Shown one piece after another: positions 1 to 5,378 of a stretch of DNA of 8,472 nt. Numbering within the stretch: the stretch's first letter is position 1; every line of letters starts with the position of its first letter. The translations under genes and the position numbers were made by a program. Below the pieces are notes generated by a model, which saw only the letters and a list, made by a program, of their open reading frames with translations, searched no databases and was not told the DNA's origin. This DNA comes from Deltaproteobacteria bacterium (GTDB lineage Bacteria; Desulfobacterota; DSM-4660; Desulfatiglandales; HGW-15): NCBI GenBank assembly GCA_016932235.1, contig JAFGDF010000352.1:1-8472 (forward strand), given 5' to 3'.

Positions 1-112
1 CTGGGTAATTGAAAGTTCATAAATACATGAACCTGCTGAAAGCTAAACCGAACATGCTTCGATTACGGTCTGGGCCAGGGATCCAGCATCCAGAAGTATT
101 TGAATTTCCTGG

Positions 113-132
113 ATTCCCGCCTACGCGGGAAT
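113..132. repeat. Short dispersed palindrome, dRS3-like (ATTCCC-N8-GGGAAT)
   Basis: A perfect 8-bp inverted repeat, ATTCCCGC and GCGGGAAT, encloses the loop CTAC. Its 20-bp form ATTCCC-N8-GGGAAT matches the pattern of the Neisseria dRS3 repeat, and similar palindromes are common between genes in many Proteobacteria. It sits inside a longer arrangement: ATCCAG at 81-86 can pair with CTGGAT at 109-114, giving an alternative outer hairpin. The structure is seen directly. Kinship with dRS3 is inference and could be convergence. Confidence 0.7.
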
Positions 133-202
133 GACGTAAAAAGACGTTTTGGGATTTTTTACGAGGCTGTCAAATTTGGATCTCGCCACATCTTATAACA
201 TC

Positions 203-232
203 TTGACATTAATAAAATTAATCAATTATGAT
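203..232 (+). promoter_or_regulatory. Candidate sigma70 promoter for the HAD gene
   Basis: TTGACA at 203-208 is a perfect -35 box. TATGAT at 227-232 is a five-of-six -10 box, and the spacer is 18 nt. Transcription would begin near 239 and leave a leader of about 70 nt before the start codon at 308. A weaker alternative (TTGAAC at 253-258 with TATACA at 276-281) lies closer to the gene. AT-rich surroundings raise the chance that such matches are fortuitous. Confidence 0.45.
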
Positions 233-307
233 GCGCATCCGAACCTTCAGCTTTGAACTTTAAGCCTTGAACTTATATACATTATCTTCTATTTCCAGGT
301 AAGACAA

Positions 308-928
308 ATGAAAAAACGATCCGCGGTAATATTTGATTGTGACGGAGTGATGTTTGACTCCAGAAAGGCGAATATTAACTACTATAATCATATTCTCCGG
401 CATTTCGGGCTTCCGGACATGTCTCAAGATAAGATTGATTTTGTTTGTATGAACACAGCGGAAGAATCTGTCCGTATGCTTTTCAAAGGAACGTCCTATC
501 TCGAAAAGGCGCAGGAATACAGGATGGTGATCGATTACAGACAGTTTATCGACGATATGATAATTGAGCCTGGTCTCAAAGAACTTTTAAAAGACCTAAA
601 GCCTGACCATGGGCTTGCAGTGGCAACCAACAGGACCAACACTATAGATAAGGTGCTTAAGATGAACGGTCTGGAATCTTTTTTTGACATCGTTATTTCT
701 TCACTGGATGTCAAAAATCCCAAACCTCACCCTGAATCCCTGATGAAGATCGCTGATTTTTTCGGCATTTCTCCCCTGGATTCCTTTTATGTGGGTGATT
801 CAATAATAGACGAACAGGCAGCCAGGTCAGCGGGAGTCATATTTATTTCATACAAAAATAGAGATCTGGATGCGGATTACCATGTCAATTCAATGGCGGA
901 GATAGGGCGGTTGATGAATCATCCATAA
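308..928 (+). CDS. HAD-superfamily hydrolase, phosphoglycolate phosphatase-like
   Basis: A 206-residue cytoplasmic phosphatase of the haloacid dehalogenase superfamily, subfamily I with an alpha-helical cap inserted after motif I. All four motifs are visible. Motif I is DCDGVMFDS, with nucleophile D10 and acid/base D12. Motif II is T107 in AVATNRT. Motif III is K139 in NPKPHP. Motif IV is GDSIIDEQAA, with Mg-binding D164 and D168. The cap spans roughly residues 18-85. Length and layout fit the Gph/COG0546 group, which removes phosphate from phosphoglycolate or other small phosphorylated metabolites; the substrate cannot be read from sequence. The start ATG has a modest AGGT ribosome site at 297-300. 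The gene is monocistronic, with a candidate promoter at 203-232 and a hairpin 28 nt after the stop. It has no evident link to the pilus genes. Confidence 0.9.
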   Translation: MKKRSAVIFDCDGVMFDSRKANINYYNHILRHFGLPDMSQDKIDFVCMNTAEESVRMLFKGTSYLEKAQEYRMVIDYRQFIDDMIIEPGLKELLKDLKPDHGLAVATNRTNTIDKVLKMNGLESFFDIVISSLDVKNPKPHPESLMKIADFFGISPLDSFYVGDSIIDEQAARSAGVIFISYKNRDLDADYHVNSMAEIGRLMNHP

Positions 929-955
929 AGAGCTTGCAAACCTTTAAGAATATGG

Positions 956-990
956 ATCCTGCGGTCAAGCCGCAGGATGACAGATTTTTT
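956..990 (+). terminator. Palindrome with T-run, possible terminator of the HAD gene
   Basis: A perfect 9-bp stem, ATCCTGCGG (956-964) and CCGCAGGAT (970-978), has a 5-nt loop. It is followed by six T at 985-990 and five more at 994-998. The T-run starts 7 nt after the stem, which is farther than in an ideal intrinsic terminator. The palindrome also looks like a dispersed repeat: its flanks (TGGAT before, GATGACA after) resemble those of the palindrome at 113-132. It may therefore be a repeat serving as a terminator. Confidence 0.5.
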
Positions 991-999
991 GTCTTTTTC

Positions 1000-1023
1000 G
1001 GAGGCGATGAAACGCGTTCCTCC
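1000..1023. repeat. Half REP unit (right hairpin only)
   Basis: GGAGGCG (1000-1006), ATGAAA and CGCGTTCCTCC (1013-1023) match the right-hand hairpin of the full units at 1187-1210 and 1322-1345. The ATGAAA loop and CCTCC end are identical to the unit at 1154-1210. The left hairpin is absent. The stem is imperfect but GGAGG and CCTCC can pair. Confidence 0.6.
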
Positions 1024-1101
1024 GGGATACATAGAATATCGAATATCGAACAAGGAACCGCAGAATTATGAAGTATTCATTTCGAAATTTAATTATCGGG
1101 T
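1024..1101. repeat. 78-bp inter-REP spacer, copy a
   Basis: The first of three spacers of exactly 78 bp. It differs from copy b (1211-1288) at four positions, three of them in the first seven bases. It contains a tandem GAATATC doublet and a small inverted repeat, ATGAA-GTA-TTCAT. It runs directly into GGAGGG of the next unit, as the other two copies do. Confidence 0.85.
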
Positions 1102-1146
1102 GGAGGGCCATGACTCTTTCCTTTGAAAAGAGAGGCCGGGAGGGAT
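1102..1146. repeat. Degenerate REP unit (altered left hairpin)
   Basis: It begins GGAGGGCCATG like the intact units but then diverges. CTCTTT (1113-1118) and AAAGAG can pair, inside flanking GGCC at 1106-1109 and 1135-1138, so a hairpin is retained with a different body. The right-hand GGACGCG hairpin is missing. The next full unit starts at 1154. Confidence 0.5.
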
Positions 1147-1153
1147 TTAAAAT

Positions 1154-1210
1154 GGAGGGCCACGCTCTGTCGTGGCCGAAATAGGCGGACGCGATGAAAC
1201 GCGTCCCTCC
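1154..1210. repeat. REP unit 1, two hairpins in an outer GGAGG/CCTCC clamp
   Basis: Hairpin 1 is GGCCACG (1158-1164), loop CTCTGT, CGTGGCC (1171-1177). A 9-nt linker follows. Hairpin 2 is GGACGCG (1187-1193), loop ATGAAA, CGCGTCC (1200-1206). The ends GGAGG and CCTCC are complementary, so the whole 57-bp unit can fold as a three-way junction. Both inner stems are perfect 7-bp pairs. Confidence 0.85.
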
Positions 1211-1288
1211 GGAACATATAGAATATCGAATATCGAACAAGGAACCGCAGAATTATGAAGTATTCATCTCGAAATTTAATTATCGGGT
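1211..1288. repeat. 78-bp inter-REP spacer, copy b
   Basis: This lies between full units 1 and 2. It is identical to copy c (2034-2111) except for two bases near 1268-1271 (CTCG against TTCA). The same GAATATC doublet and ATGAA-GTA-TTCAT inverted repeat are present. Confidence 0.85.
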
Positions 1289-1345
1289 GGAGGGCCATGC
1301 TCTGTCATGGCCGAAGATAGCGGACGCGACGGAGCGCGTCCCTCC
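1289..1345. repeat. REP unit 2
   Basis: Hairpin 1 is GGCCATG (1293-1299), loop CTCTGT, CATGGCC (1306-1312). Hairpin 2 is GGACGCG (1322-1328), loop ACGGAG, CGCGTCC (1335-1341). The unit ends in CTCC. Against unit 1 the C-G pair in stem 1 is replaced by T-A on both arms, so pairing is kept. The loop of hairpin 2 has changed freely. Confidence 0.85.
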
Positions 1346-1363
1346 AGAAAAACCGAATCGTGA

Positions 1364-1388
1364 GAACGCGATGAAACCGCGTCCCTCC
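1364..1388. repeat. Half REP unit adjoining the transposase gene
   Basis: ACGCG (1366-1370), loop ATGAAAC and CGCGT (1378-1382), followed by CCCTCC, reproduce the right hairpin of the full units with one extra base in the loop. It ends 21 bp before the preferred transposase start at 1410 and supplies an in-frame ATG at 1371. Confidence 0.55.
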
Positions 1389-1409
1389 AATGAAAGAGAA
1401 ATACAGGAC

Positions 1410-1892
1410 ATGGTAAAGAAGATCCTTCCGGAACGAAAAACACCGGTTCATATGCCGATTTTGGACTATGTTAATCGATCCGTGATTGTCTTTCTCACTT
1501 TATGCACCGAAAAACGGAAACCCATCCTGGCACATCCTGATGTGCATACTCTTCTTATCAATGCGTGGAAACGCGCCGATGCATGGAAGGTCGGCCATTA
1601 CATAATCATGCCGGATCATGTCCACCTGTTTTGTGCGTCCGGCCGTACGGAATCCTCCGAGTTAAAACGATGGATCCGATATTGGAAAGCGATATCGTCA
1701 AGGACATGGCCCAGGCCGTACGAACAACCTGTATGGCAGAAGTCCTTTTGGGATACCCAGCTTCGCCGTGGTGAGAGCTATTCCTCAAAATGGGAATATA
1801 TTCGGGAGAATCCTATCAGGGCCGGTTTATGCGCATTAACAGAGGATTGGCCATTTCAGGGTGAGATGGAAGCCCTGCCGTGGTACGATTAA
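1410..1892 (+). CDS. REP-associated tyrosine transposase (RAYT, Y1_Tnp/IS200-like)
   Basis: A 160-residue single-strand DNA transposase of the HUH/Y1 class. RAYT enzymes cut and rejoin REP hairpins through a 5'-phosphotyrosine link. The His-hydrophobe-His metal-binding motif is H70-V-H72 in MPDHVHLF. The likely nucleophile is Y130 in WEYIRENPIRAGL, the position equivalent to the catalytic Tyr of E. coli RAYT. Conserved WDTQLRRGESY precedes it and TEDWPFQGE follows. Length fits the family. The frame stays open upstream to an ATG at 1194, but those first 59 codons are repeat sequence. The ATG at 1371 lies in a half REP. I prefer 1410, because family members of this type begin near the LPERK segment, although the ribosome site there is weak. 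All catalytic motifs are present, so the gene looks intact. Its targets are presumably the flanking REP units. Confidence 0.85.
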   Translation: MVKKILPERKTPVHMPILDYVNRSVIVFLTLCTEKRKPILAHPDVHTLLINAWKRADAWKVGHYIIMPDHVHLFCASGRTESSELKRWIRYWKAISSRTWPRPYEQPVWQKSFWDTQLRRGESYSSKWEYIRENPIRAGLCALTEDWPFQGEMEALPWYD

Positions 1893-1911
1893 AATTTAAG
1901 GGATACAATTT

Positions 1912-2033
1912 GGAGGGCCATGCTCTGTCATGACCGGAAAATGCGGACGCGACCTGCCTGCGCCGATACCTGTCCTCCGAACCGGGCACGGCACATGCCG
2001 GGGCTTCGGCAGGCAGGCAAAACGCGTCCCTCT
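1912..2033. repeat. REP unit 3, interrupted in the loop of hairpin 2
   Basis: Hairpin 1 is GGCCATG (1916-1922), loop CTCTGT, CATGACC (1929-1935), with one mismatch. Hairpin 2 arms GGACGCG (1945-1951) and CGCGTCC (2023-2029) are intact, but 71 nt separate them where other units have 6. The extra sequence is a palindromic element described separately. The unit begins 19 bp after the transposase stop. Confidence 0.8.
1953..2017. repeat. 65-bp palindromic element nested in a REP loop
   Basis: CCTGCCTGC (1953-1961) pairs perfectly with GCAGGCAGG (2009-2017). Inside, CGGC (1989-1992) and GCCG (1997-2000) can form a second short hairpin. The element sits inside the hairpin 2 loop of REP unit 3 and leaves both arms of that stem intact. 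This suggests insertion of a second, unrelated small repeat family. No target-site duplication is obvious. Confidence 0.65.
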
Positions 2034-2111
2034 GGAACATATAGAATATCGAATATCGAACAAGGAACCGCAGAATTATGAAGTATTCATTTCAAAATTT
2101 AATTATCGGGT
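2034..2111. repeat. 78-bp inter-REP spacer, copy c
   Basis: This joins REP units 3 and 4 to the right of the transposase. It has the same length and orientation as copies a and b, and only two bases differ from copy b. The near-identity of copies on both sides of the gene points to recent duplication or gene conversion. Confidence 0.85.
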
Positions 2112-2168
2112 GGAGGGCCACGTTTTATCGTGGCTGAATTAGGCGAACGCGACAAAGCGCGTTCCTAC
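2112..2168. repeat. REP unit 4, at the 3' end of the pilus operon
   Basis: Hairpin 1 is GGCCACG (2116-2122), loop TTTTAT, CGTGGCT (2129-2135), with a G-T pair at the base. Hairpin 2 is GAACGCG (2145-2151), loop ACAAAG, CGCGTTC (2158-2164), a paired change from GGACGCG/CGCGTCC. The outer clamp is weakened (CTAC in place of CTCC). The unit lies 10 bp beyond the stop codon of the last pilus-operon gene, so it would form the 3' structure of that mRNA and could stabilise or terminate it. Confidence 0.8.
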
Positions 2169-2178
2169 GGTTAGAGTC

Positions 2179-2943
2179 CTATCTCCGTTCAACCTGCCTC
2201 AATAAATCCCTTGCCGCGTCCGCGTTGGTACCTTCCTTCTCTATGGACAGGAACTGCTTTAAAACACCCGCGGCCTCTTTTCTCTGATTGAGCCCTTTAT
2301 AGATCCCGGCAAGCCGAAAATATGTGGCGGGGTTCCTTGACCCGAATCGTATTGAATTATTGTATGATTCTATCGCCTGGACAAGGTCTCCGTTTGTCTC
2401 GTACGCAATGCCCAGGTTCGTCAGGCATGTATGATATGATGGAGAAAGTTGCAATGCCTTCTCATAACTCTCAATCGCCCTGTCTGTATCTCCTTTATTA
2501 AAATAGGCGAGGCCCATATTGTTGTAGGCTATCTCAGGGGTCTTGTAGAGGATGTCTTGAACTGCTTTATTAAATGATTGTACTGCCAGGTCCCATTTTT
2601 TCAGTAAGATATATAAGGTGCCAAGGTTATTATGGGCCTCAGAAAAGTCCGGTTTCAAATACAATGCCTTTTGAAAATGTCGAAGTGATATGTCATATTT
2701 TCCCAGATCCCGATATGCTATCGCTAATTCATGTTGAAGGGCTGGATTATCGGGATCCAATTTCTCTGCTTCAAGAAGACGTGCCAGTCCTTCCCTTAGG
2801 TTGCCCTCTCTGACAAGGGCACCCCCCATGCTCTGTAAAGCCTGTGCCCTCTCTCTGGAGGTAATGACATTTTCCTGGACACAACCAGCGGACATGAAAA
2901 TACAAAAACCAAGAGCTATTGATAGGACTGATTTTAGGCCCAA
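2179..2943 (-). CDS. TPR-repeat lipoprotein, PilF/PilW/Tgl-like pilotin candidate
   Basis: A 254-residue protein with a lipoprotein signal peptide: hydrophobic stretch from about 5 to 20, lipobox MSAGC, lipidated C21. About six tetratricopeptide repeats follow, at roughly 34-67, 68-101, 102-135, 137-170, 171-204 and 205-238, with typical A-Y-x-x-G and A-x-x-x-P signatures such as AYFNKGDTDRAIESYEKAL. Outer-membrane TPR lipoproteins of the PilF/PilW/Tgl type are pilotins needed for PilQ multimerisation. Size, lipidation, repeat content and position 50 nt after pilQ support that role, but TPR similarity alone is not specific. The start is TTG at 2943. An in-frame TAG lies 15 nt upstream and no in-frame ATG precedes the signal peptide. 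An AGG ribosome site lies 8 nt upstream. Last gene of the operon. Confidence 0.8.
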   Translation of the reverse strand: MGLKSVLSIALGFCIFMSAGCVQENVITSRERAQALQSMGGALVREGNLREGLARLLEAEKLDPDNPALQHELAIAYRDLGKYDISLRHFQKALYLKPDFSEAHNNLGTLYILLKKWDLAVQSFNKAVQDILYKTPEIAYNNMGLAYFNKGDTDRAIESYEKALQLSPSYHTCLTNLGIAYETNGDLVQAIESYNNSIRFGSRNPATYFRLAGIYKGLNQRKEAAGVLKQFLSIEKEGTNADAARDLLRQVERR

Positions 2944-2993
2944 TTGGACTACCTGCTATTTTAATTACATGGTTGGGTTATAAGCAGTGGAAT

Positions 2994-5303
2994 TCAGTTA
3001 AGCACTGTGGGTGTAAGGAATATCAGCAATTCAGACTTTGTTTTATTCCTGCCTTTTTCCTTAAACAGCCACCCCAAACCCGGGATATCCTTTAGTATAG
3101 GAACACCTATCACTCGGTCGCTCTCACTCTCTTTAAGAATGCCTCCTACAACTATAGTGTCTCCGCTCTTGACAATAAGCGTTGTATGCACCTCCTTGGT
3201 TGTATCCAGGTTTGCATTCACATTTTTATTGTCAGTAACGTCCAAGGTCAACGTGATGTAATCATTATAGCTTATCGAAGTTGGTGTTACCTCAAGAGTT
3301 AAAGCCGCGTCTCGTTGTGTTTGTGCTACATTTTCCGTGGGATCGGTATAGATAGTTTCTCCACTTTTAATGACTGATGTTGTCCCTTCCTGGGCTATGA
3401 CTTTGGGAGCTGATAAGGTCTTACTTTTCCCTTCTGTTTCAGAAAGTGCGAGTTGTGCATCCAGGGTAATGGCGCCTAAACCTGATGATGTCAGGGTGGC
3501 AAAATTAAGACCAAGATTAATCAGGCTGGTAGTCGGAGTATTTGTTGTAAATGATGTCCCATATATCTGGTCACCTCCTGCGGCCAGATCAGAAATTGCA
3601 GATGCAGGAACCGTAGCGCCGGCTATTGGGCTGTCACTTCGGTACATGGAAGTATTCTGTCCCCATTTTATGCCAAGTTCCCTGGTTAAATCATCCGTGG
3701 CATCCACAATCTTCGCTTCTATCATGATCTGTTTAACAGGAGTGTCGAACTGTTTTACGGTCTTTTTTGCCTCTTCGATAACCGATGCGATATCCTTGAT
3801 TATGATCGTGTTCGTCCTTGTGTCAACACTCATGGAGCCGCGCTCCGATAGCATAACGTGCGCTTTTATATCATCAGCTTTTGCGAAATCCACGGGCAGA
3901 TATTCCGTTACCAGGGGTTGCTGCTCTACCTCTTTCTTCTCTTTTTCCTCCTGTTTTTTCATTTGAGCTTCGAGCTTTTCCTGGGCTCTTTGGGCCTCAG
4001 CTTCCTCTTCGGCCTCGATCTGTTTCATCTTGGCCTTTGTGGTTACCCATATAATGTTATCTCCCACATATCTTTTTGCCAGGGCGTTGTTCTTGAGTAT
4101 AAGCTCAAGGGCCTCGTCCCATGGCACGTCTTTAAGTATCATGGAGACCTTCTGGCCGGTTATCTCCGGATCCCATATAATATTGTCATCGCTGACCTCA
4201 TTAATTAGCCTGAGGATGTGTGTCACGTCCGCGTTTACAAAATCCAGGTACATCGGCTCTCCGGTGAAACCTTTACCGTCAGCGCGAGTTGTCCTGGAAG
4301 CTGAAGTAACAGGGGCCGTGGTTCCTGCCGGGGAATCCTGTTTAGCTGCAAGCTCCATGGTCCGGGTTTGTGCAAGATCGAGAGGTATAATCTGCTTTTC
4401 AACCGGCCTGATTGATGTCCTTCCAAAATCCATAAGCAGCGCATTATCCGCCTGTTTTACGTGAAACGGGACCATCTCTTTAAGGTCAATATGAATCAGC
4501 GAATCCTTTTTGCCCGGCGAGTACTCCGGCCTTACCATATCGATGGATGATTCAAAATTAGAGGCATCGATTCCCCTCAAAAGAACAGGGGGAATTACAG
4601 CCTCCGAGAGTTTCAATGCCAGGCCTTTTTCTCCTTCTCGATCAAGATCATACTGGACCTTTTTATCAGTCGTTATCGTAAGCCGTGATCTGCCCTGTTC
4701 GAGCGTTGTGAAATCTATTCCAAGCACCTGATTGAGCTGACTTTTCCCGGGTTGCAGGAGCATCCTGGGCTCAGAAATCACCACCTCGCTCTGCTCTCCC
4801 GAGGACTTTCGGCTGTCGGCAAGCTGGCCCGTTTCTCCCTTATTACCGGCGGCTTCTTTTATGGGAGTTAAAGAAAGCCTGATCACATTATCCGTCGAGC
4901 TGACGCGGTAATCGACACTGCTTTCCACAGACGCTACCATACGCGTGGTCATGGCCTGTGTTTTTCCTTCCTCAAAAAGAATATCACTGACTTTACCATC
5001 CTCAATTTTGGTAATCGTTGAGAGATTCTCTCCGCGTTTTCCGCGAATATCAATGATAACCCTGGGCGGATCATTCAATTTAAAGGCGGTGTAAGGAGCG
5101 GGGCTGGAACTGGTGATTTCAACAACAGTTTCCGACGGCAGGGAGCTTATTTTTAAGTTTTCGATCACTGGCTCCTGGGGGATATCAGAACCGGCCTGGT
5201 TCGCGGACGGCACGGCACACCCGCTCAGCAGCAACAAGGCTATAGCGGGATATATGATAAAAGAGGATGTTCTCTTTTTAAAAGTGTTCATTGTTTTGCC
5301 CAT
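2994..5303 (-). CDS. pilQ: Type IV pilus secretin PilQ
   Basis: A 769-residue outer-membrane secretin forming the gated channel through which the pilus exits. Domains in order: signal peptide with lipobox LSGC (C29); AMIN domain about 45-145; second AMIN-like domain about 190-295; Ser/Thr/Ala-rich linker 315-345; N0/STN domain about 350-420; highly charged helical linker about 424-462; N1 domain about 465-525; secretin barrel about 525-769. The last includes the conserved GDTIVVGGIL, the VPILKDIPGLGWLF signature (734-747) and terminal LLIFLTPTVL. AMIN domains bind peptidoglycan in other PilQs. Length is in the usual range. ATG at 5303 is chosen because a strong AAGGAG lies 9 nt upstream; ATG at 5291 is the alternative. 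The lipobox is unusual for a PilQ that also has a nearby pilotin candidate. Follows pilP by 75 nt. Confidence 0.96.
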   Translation of the reverse strand: MGKTMNTFKKRTSSFIIYPAIALLLLSGCAVPSANQAGSDIPQEPVIENLKISSLPSETVVEITSSSPAPYTAFKLNDPPRVIIDIRGKRGENLSTITKIEDGKVSDILFEEGKTQAMTTRMVASVESSVDYRVSSTDNVIRLSLTPIKEAAGNKGETGQLADSRKSSGEQSEVVISEPRMLLQPGKSQLNQVLGIDFTTLEQGRSRLTITTDKKVQYDLDREGEKGLALKLSEAVIPPVLLRGIDASNFESSIDMVRPEYSPGKKDSLIHIDLKEMVPFHVKQADNALLMDFGRTSIRPVEKQIIPLDLAQTRTMELAAKQDSPAGTTAPVTSASRTTRADGKGFTGEPMYLDFVNADVTHILRLINEVSDDNIIWDPEITGQKVSMILKDVPWDEALELILKNNALAKRYVGDNIIWVTTKAKMKQIEAEEEAEAQRAQEKLEAQMKKQEEKEKKEVEQQPLVTEYLPVDFAKADDIKAHVMLSERGSMSVDTRTNTIIIKDIASVIEEAKKTVKQFDTPVKQIMIEAKIVDATDDLTRELGIKWGQNTSMYRSDSPIAGATVPASAISDLAAGGDQIYGTSFTTNTPTTSLINLGLNFATLTSSGLGAITLDAQLALSETEGKSKTLSAPKVIAQEGTTSVIKSGETIYTDPTENVAQTQRDAALTLEVTPTSISYNDYITLTLDVTDNKNVNANLDTTKEVHTTLIVKSGDTIVVGGILKESESDRVIGVPILKDIPGLGWLFKEKGRNKTKSELLIFLTPTVLN

Positions 5304-5321
5304 GGATTCCCTCTCCTTCTA

Positions 5322-5337
5322 TTAATATTCTTATTAA
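5322..5337. repeat. Small AT-rich inverted repeat upstream of pilQ
   Basis: TTAATA (5322-5327) and TATTAA (5332-5337) can pair around TTCT, just before the pilQ ribosome site. On the minus strand a T-run precedes rather than follows it, so it is not a terminator. It could be a weak regulator site or nothing; AT-only palindromes of this size arise easily by chance. Confidence 0.25.
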
Positions 5338-5378
5338 AAAACCCTGGCGTTATATATTGACATTAAACGAAATTCTAT

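Larger units (their letters stand above)
1000..2168. mobile_element. REP/RAYT cluster (REPtron-like): transposase gene flanked by REP-type hairpin repeats
   Basis: The transposase gene at 1410-1892 is bracketed by repeat units in one orientation. On the left are a half unit (1000-1023), a degenerate unit (1102-1146), two full units (1154-1210 and 1289-1345) and a further half unit (1364-1388). On the right are an interrupted unit (1912-2033) and a full unit (2112-2168). Three 78-bp spacers (1024-1101, 1211-1288, 2034-2111) join them. Single-copy RAYT genes flanked by their cognate REPs are known as domesticated, non-autonomous-looking relatives of IS200/IS605 that disperse REP sequences. The cluster fills the gap between the HAD gene and the convergent pilus operon. 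Confidence 0.8.

Noticed and set aside
1..307. Truncated gene or RNA gene at the left edge
   Set aside because: Apart from the palindrome and promoter candidate I see no coding frame, tRNA cloverleaf or riboswitch-like fold. It reads as ordinary intergenic DNA with dispersed repeat remnants.
965..1298. Two overlapping minus-strand open frames of 91 and 69 codons
   Set aside because: Both are made of REP and spacer sequence read backward, share the same repeated peptide, and have no ribosome site or recognisable domain.
1024..2111. Possible CRISPR-like array
   Set aside because: Here the supposed spacers are nearly identical to each other, the reverse of a CRISPR array. The repeats are too long and two-hairpinned, and the adjacent gene is a Y1 transposase, not a cas gene.
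1816..2142. Minus-strand 74-codon frame (1816-2040) and plus-strand 70-codon frame (1930-2142)
   Set aside because: They cover REP units 3 and 4, the nested palindrome and part of the transposase gene. Their openness follows from the repeat composition.
3370..3966. Plus-strand 198-codon open frame opposite pilQ
   Set aside because: It lies wholly antisense to the conserved N1 and secretin domains of pilQ. Its Ser/Val/Ala-rich composition is the complement of that gene and no domain is visible.
5304..5378. Separate promoter for pilQ in the 75-nt gap
   Set aside because: The gap is AT-rich and offers partial matches, but no pair of boxes with acceptable spacing stands out. Co-transcription with pilP is the simpler reading.
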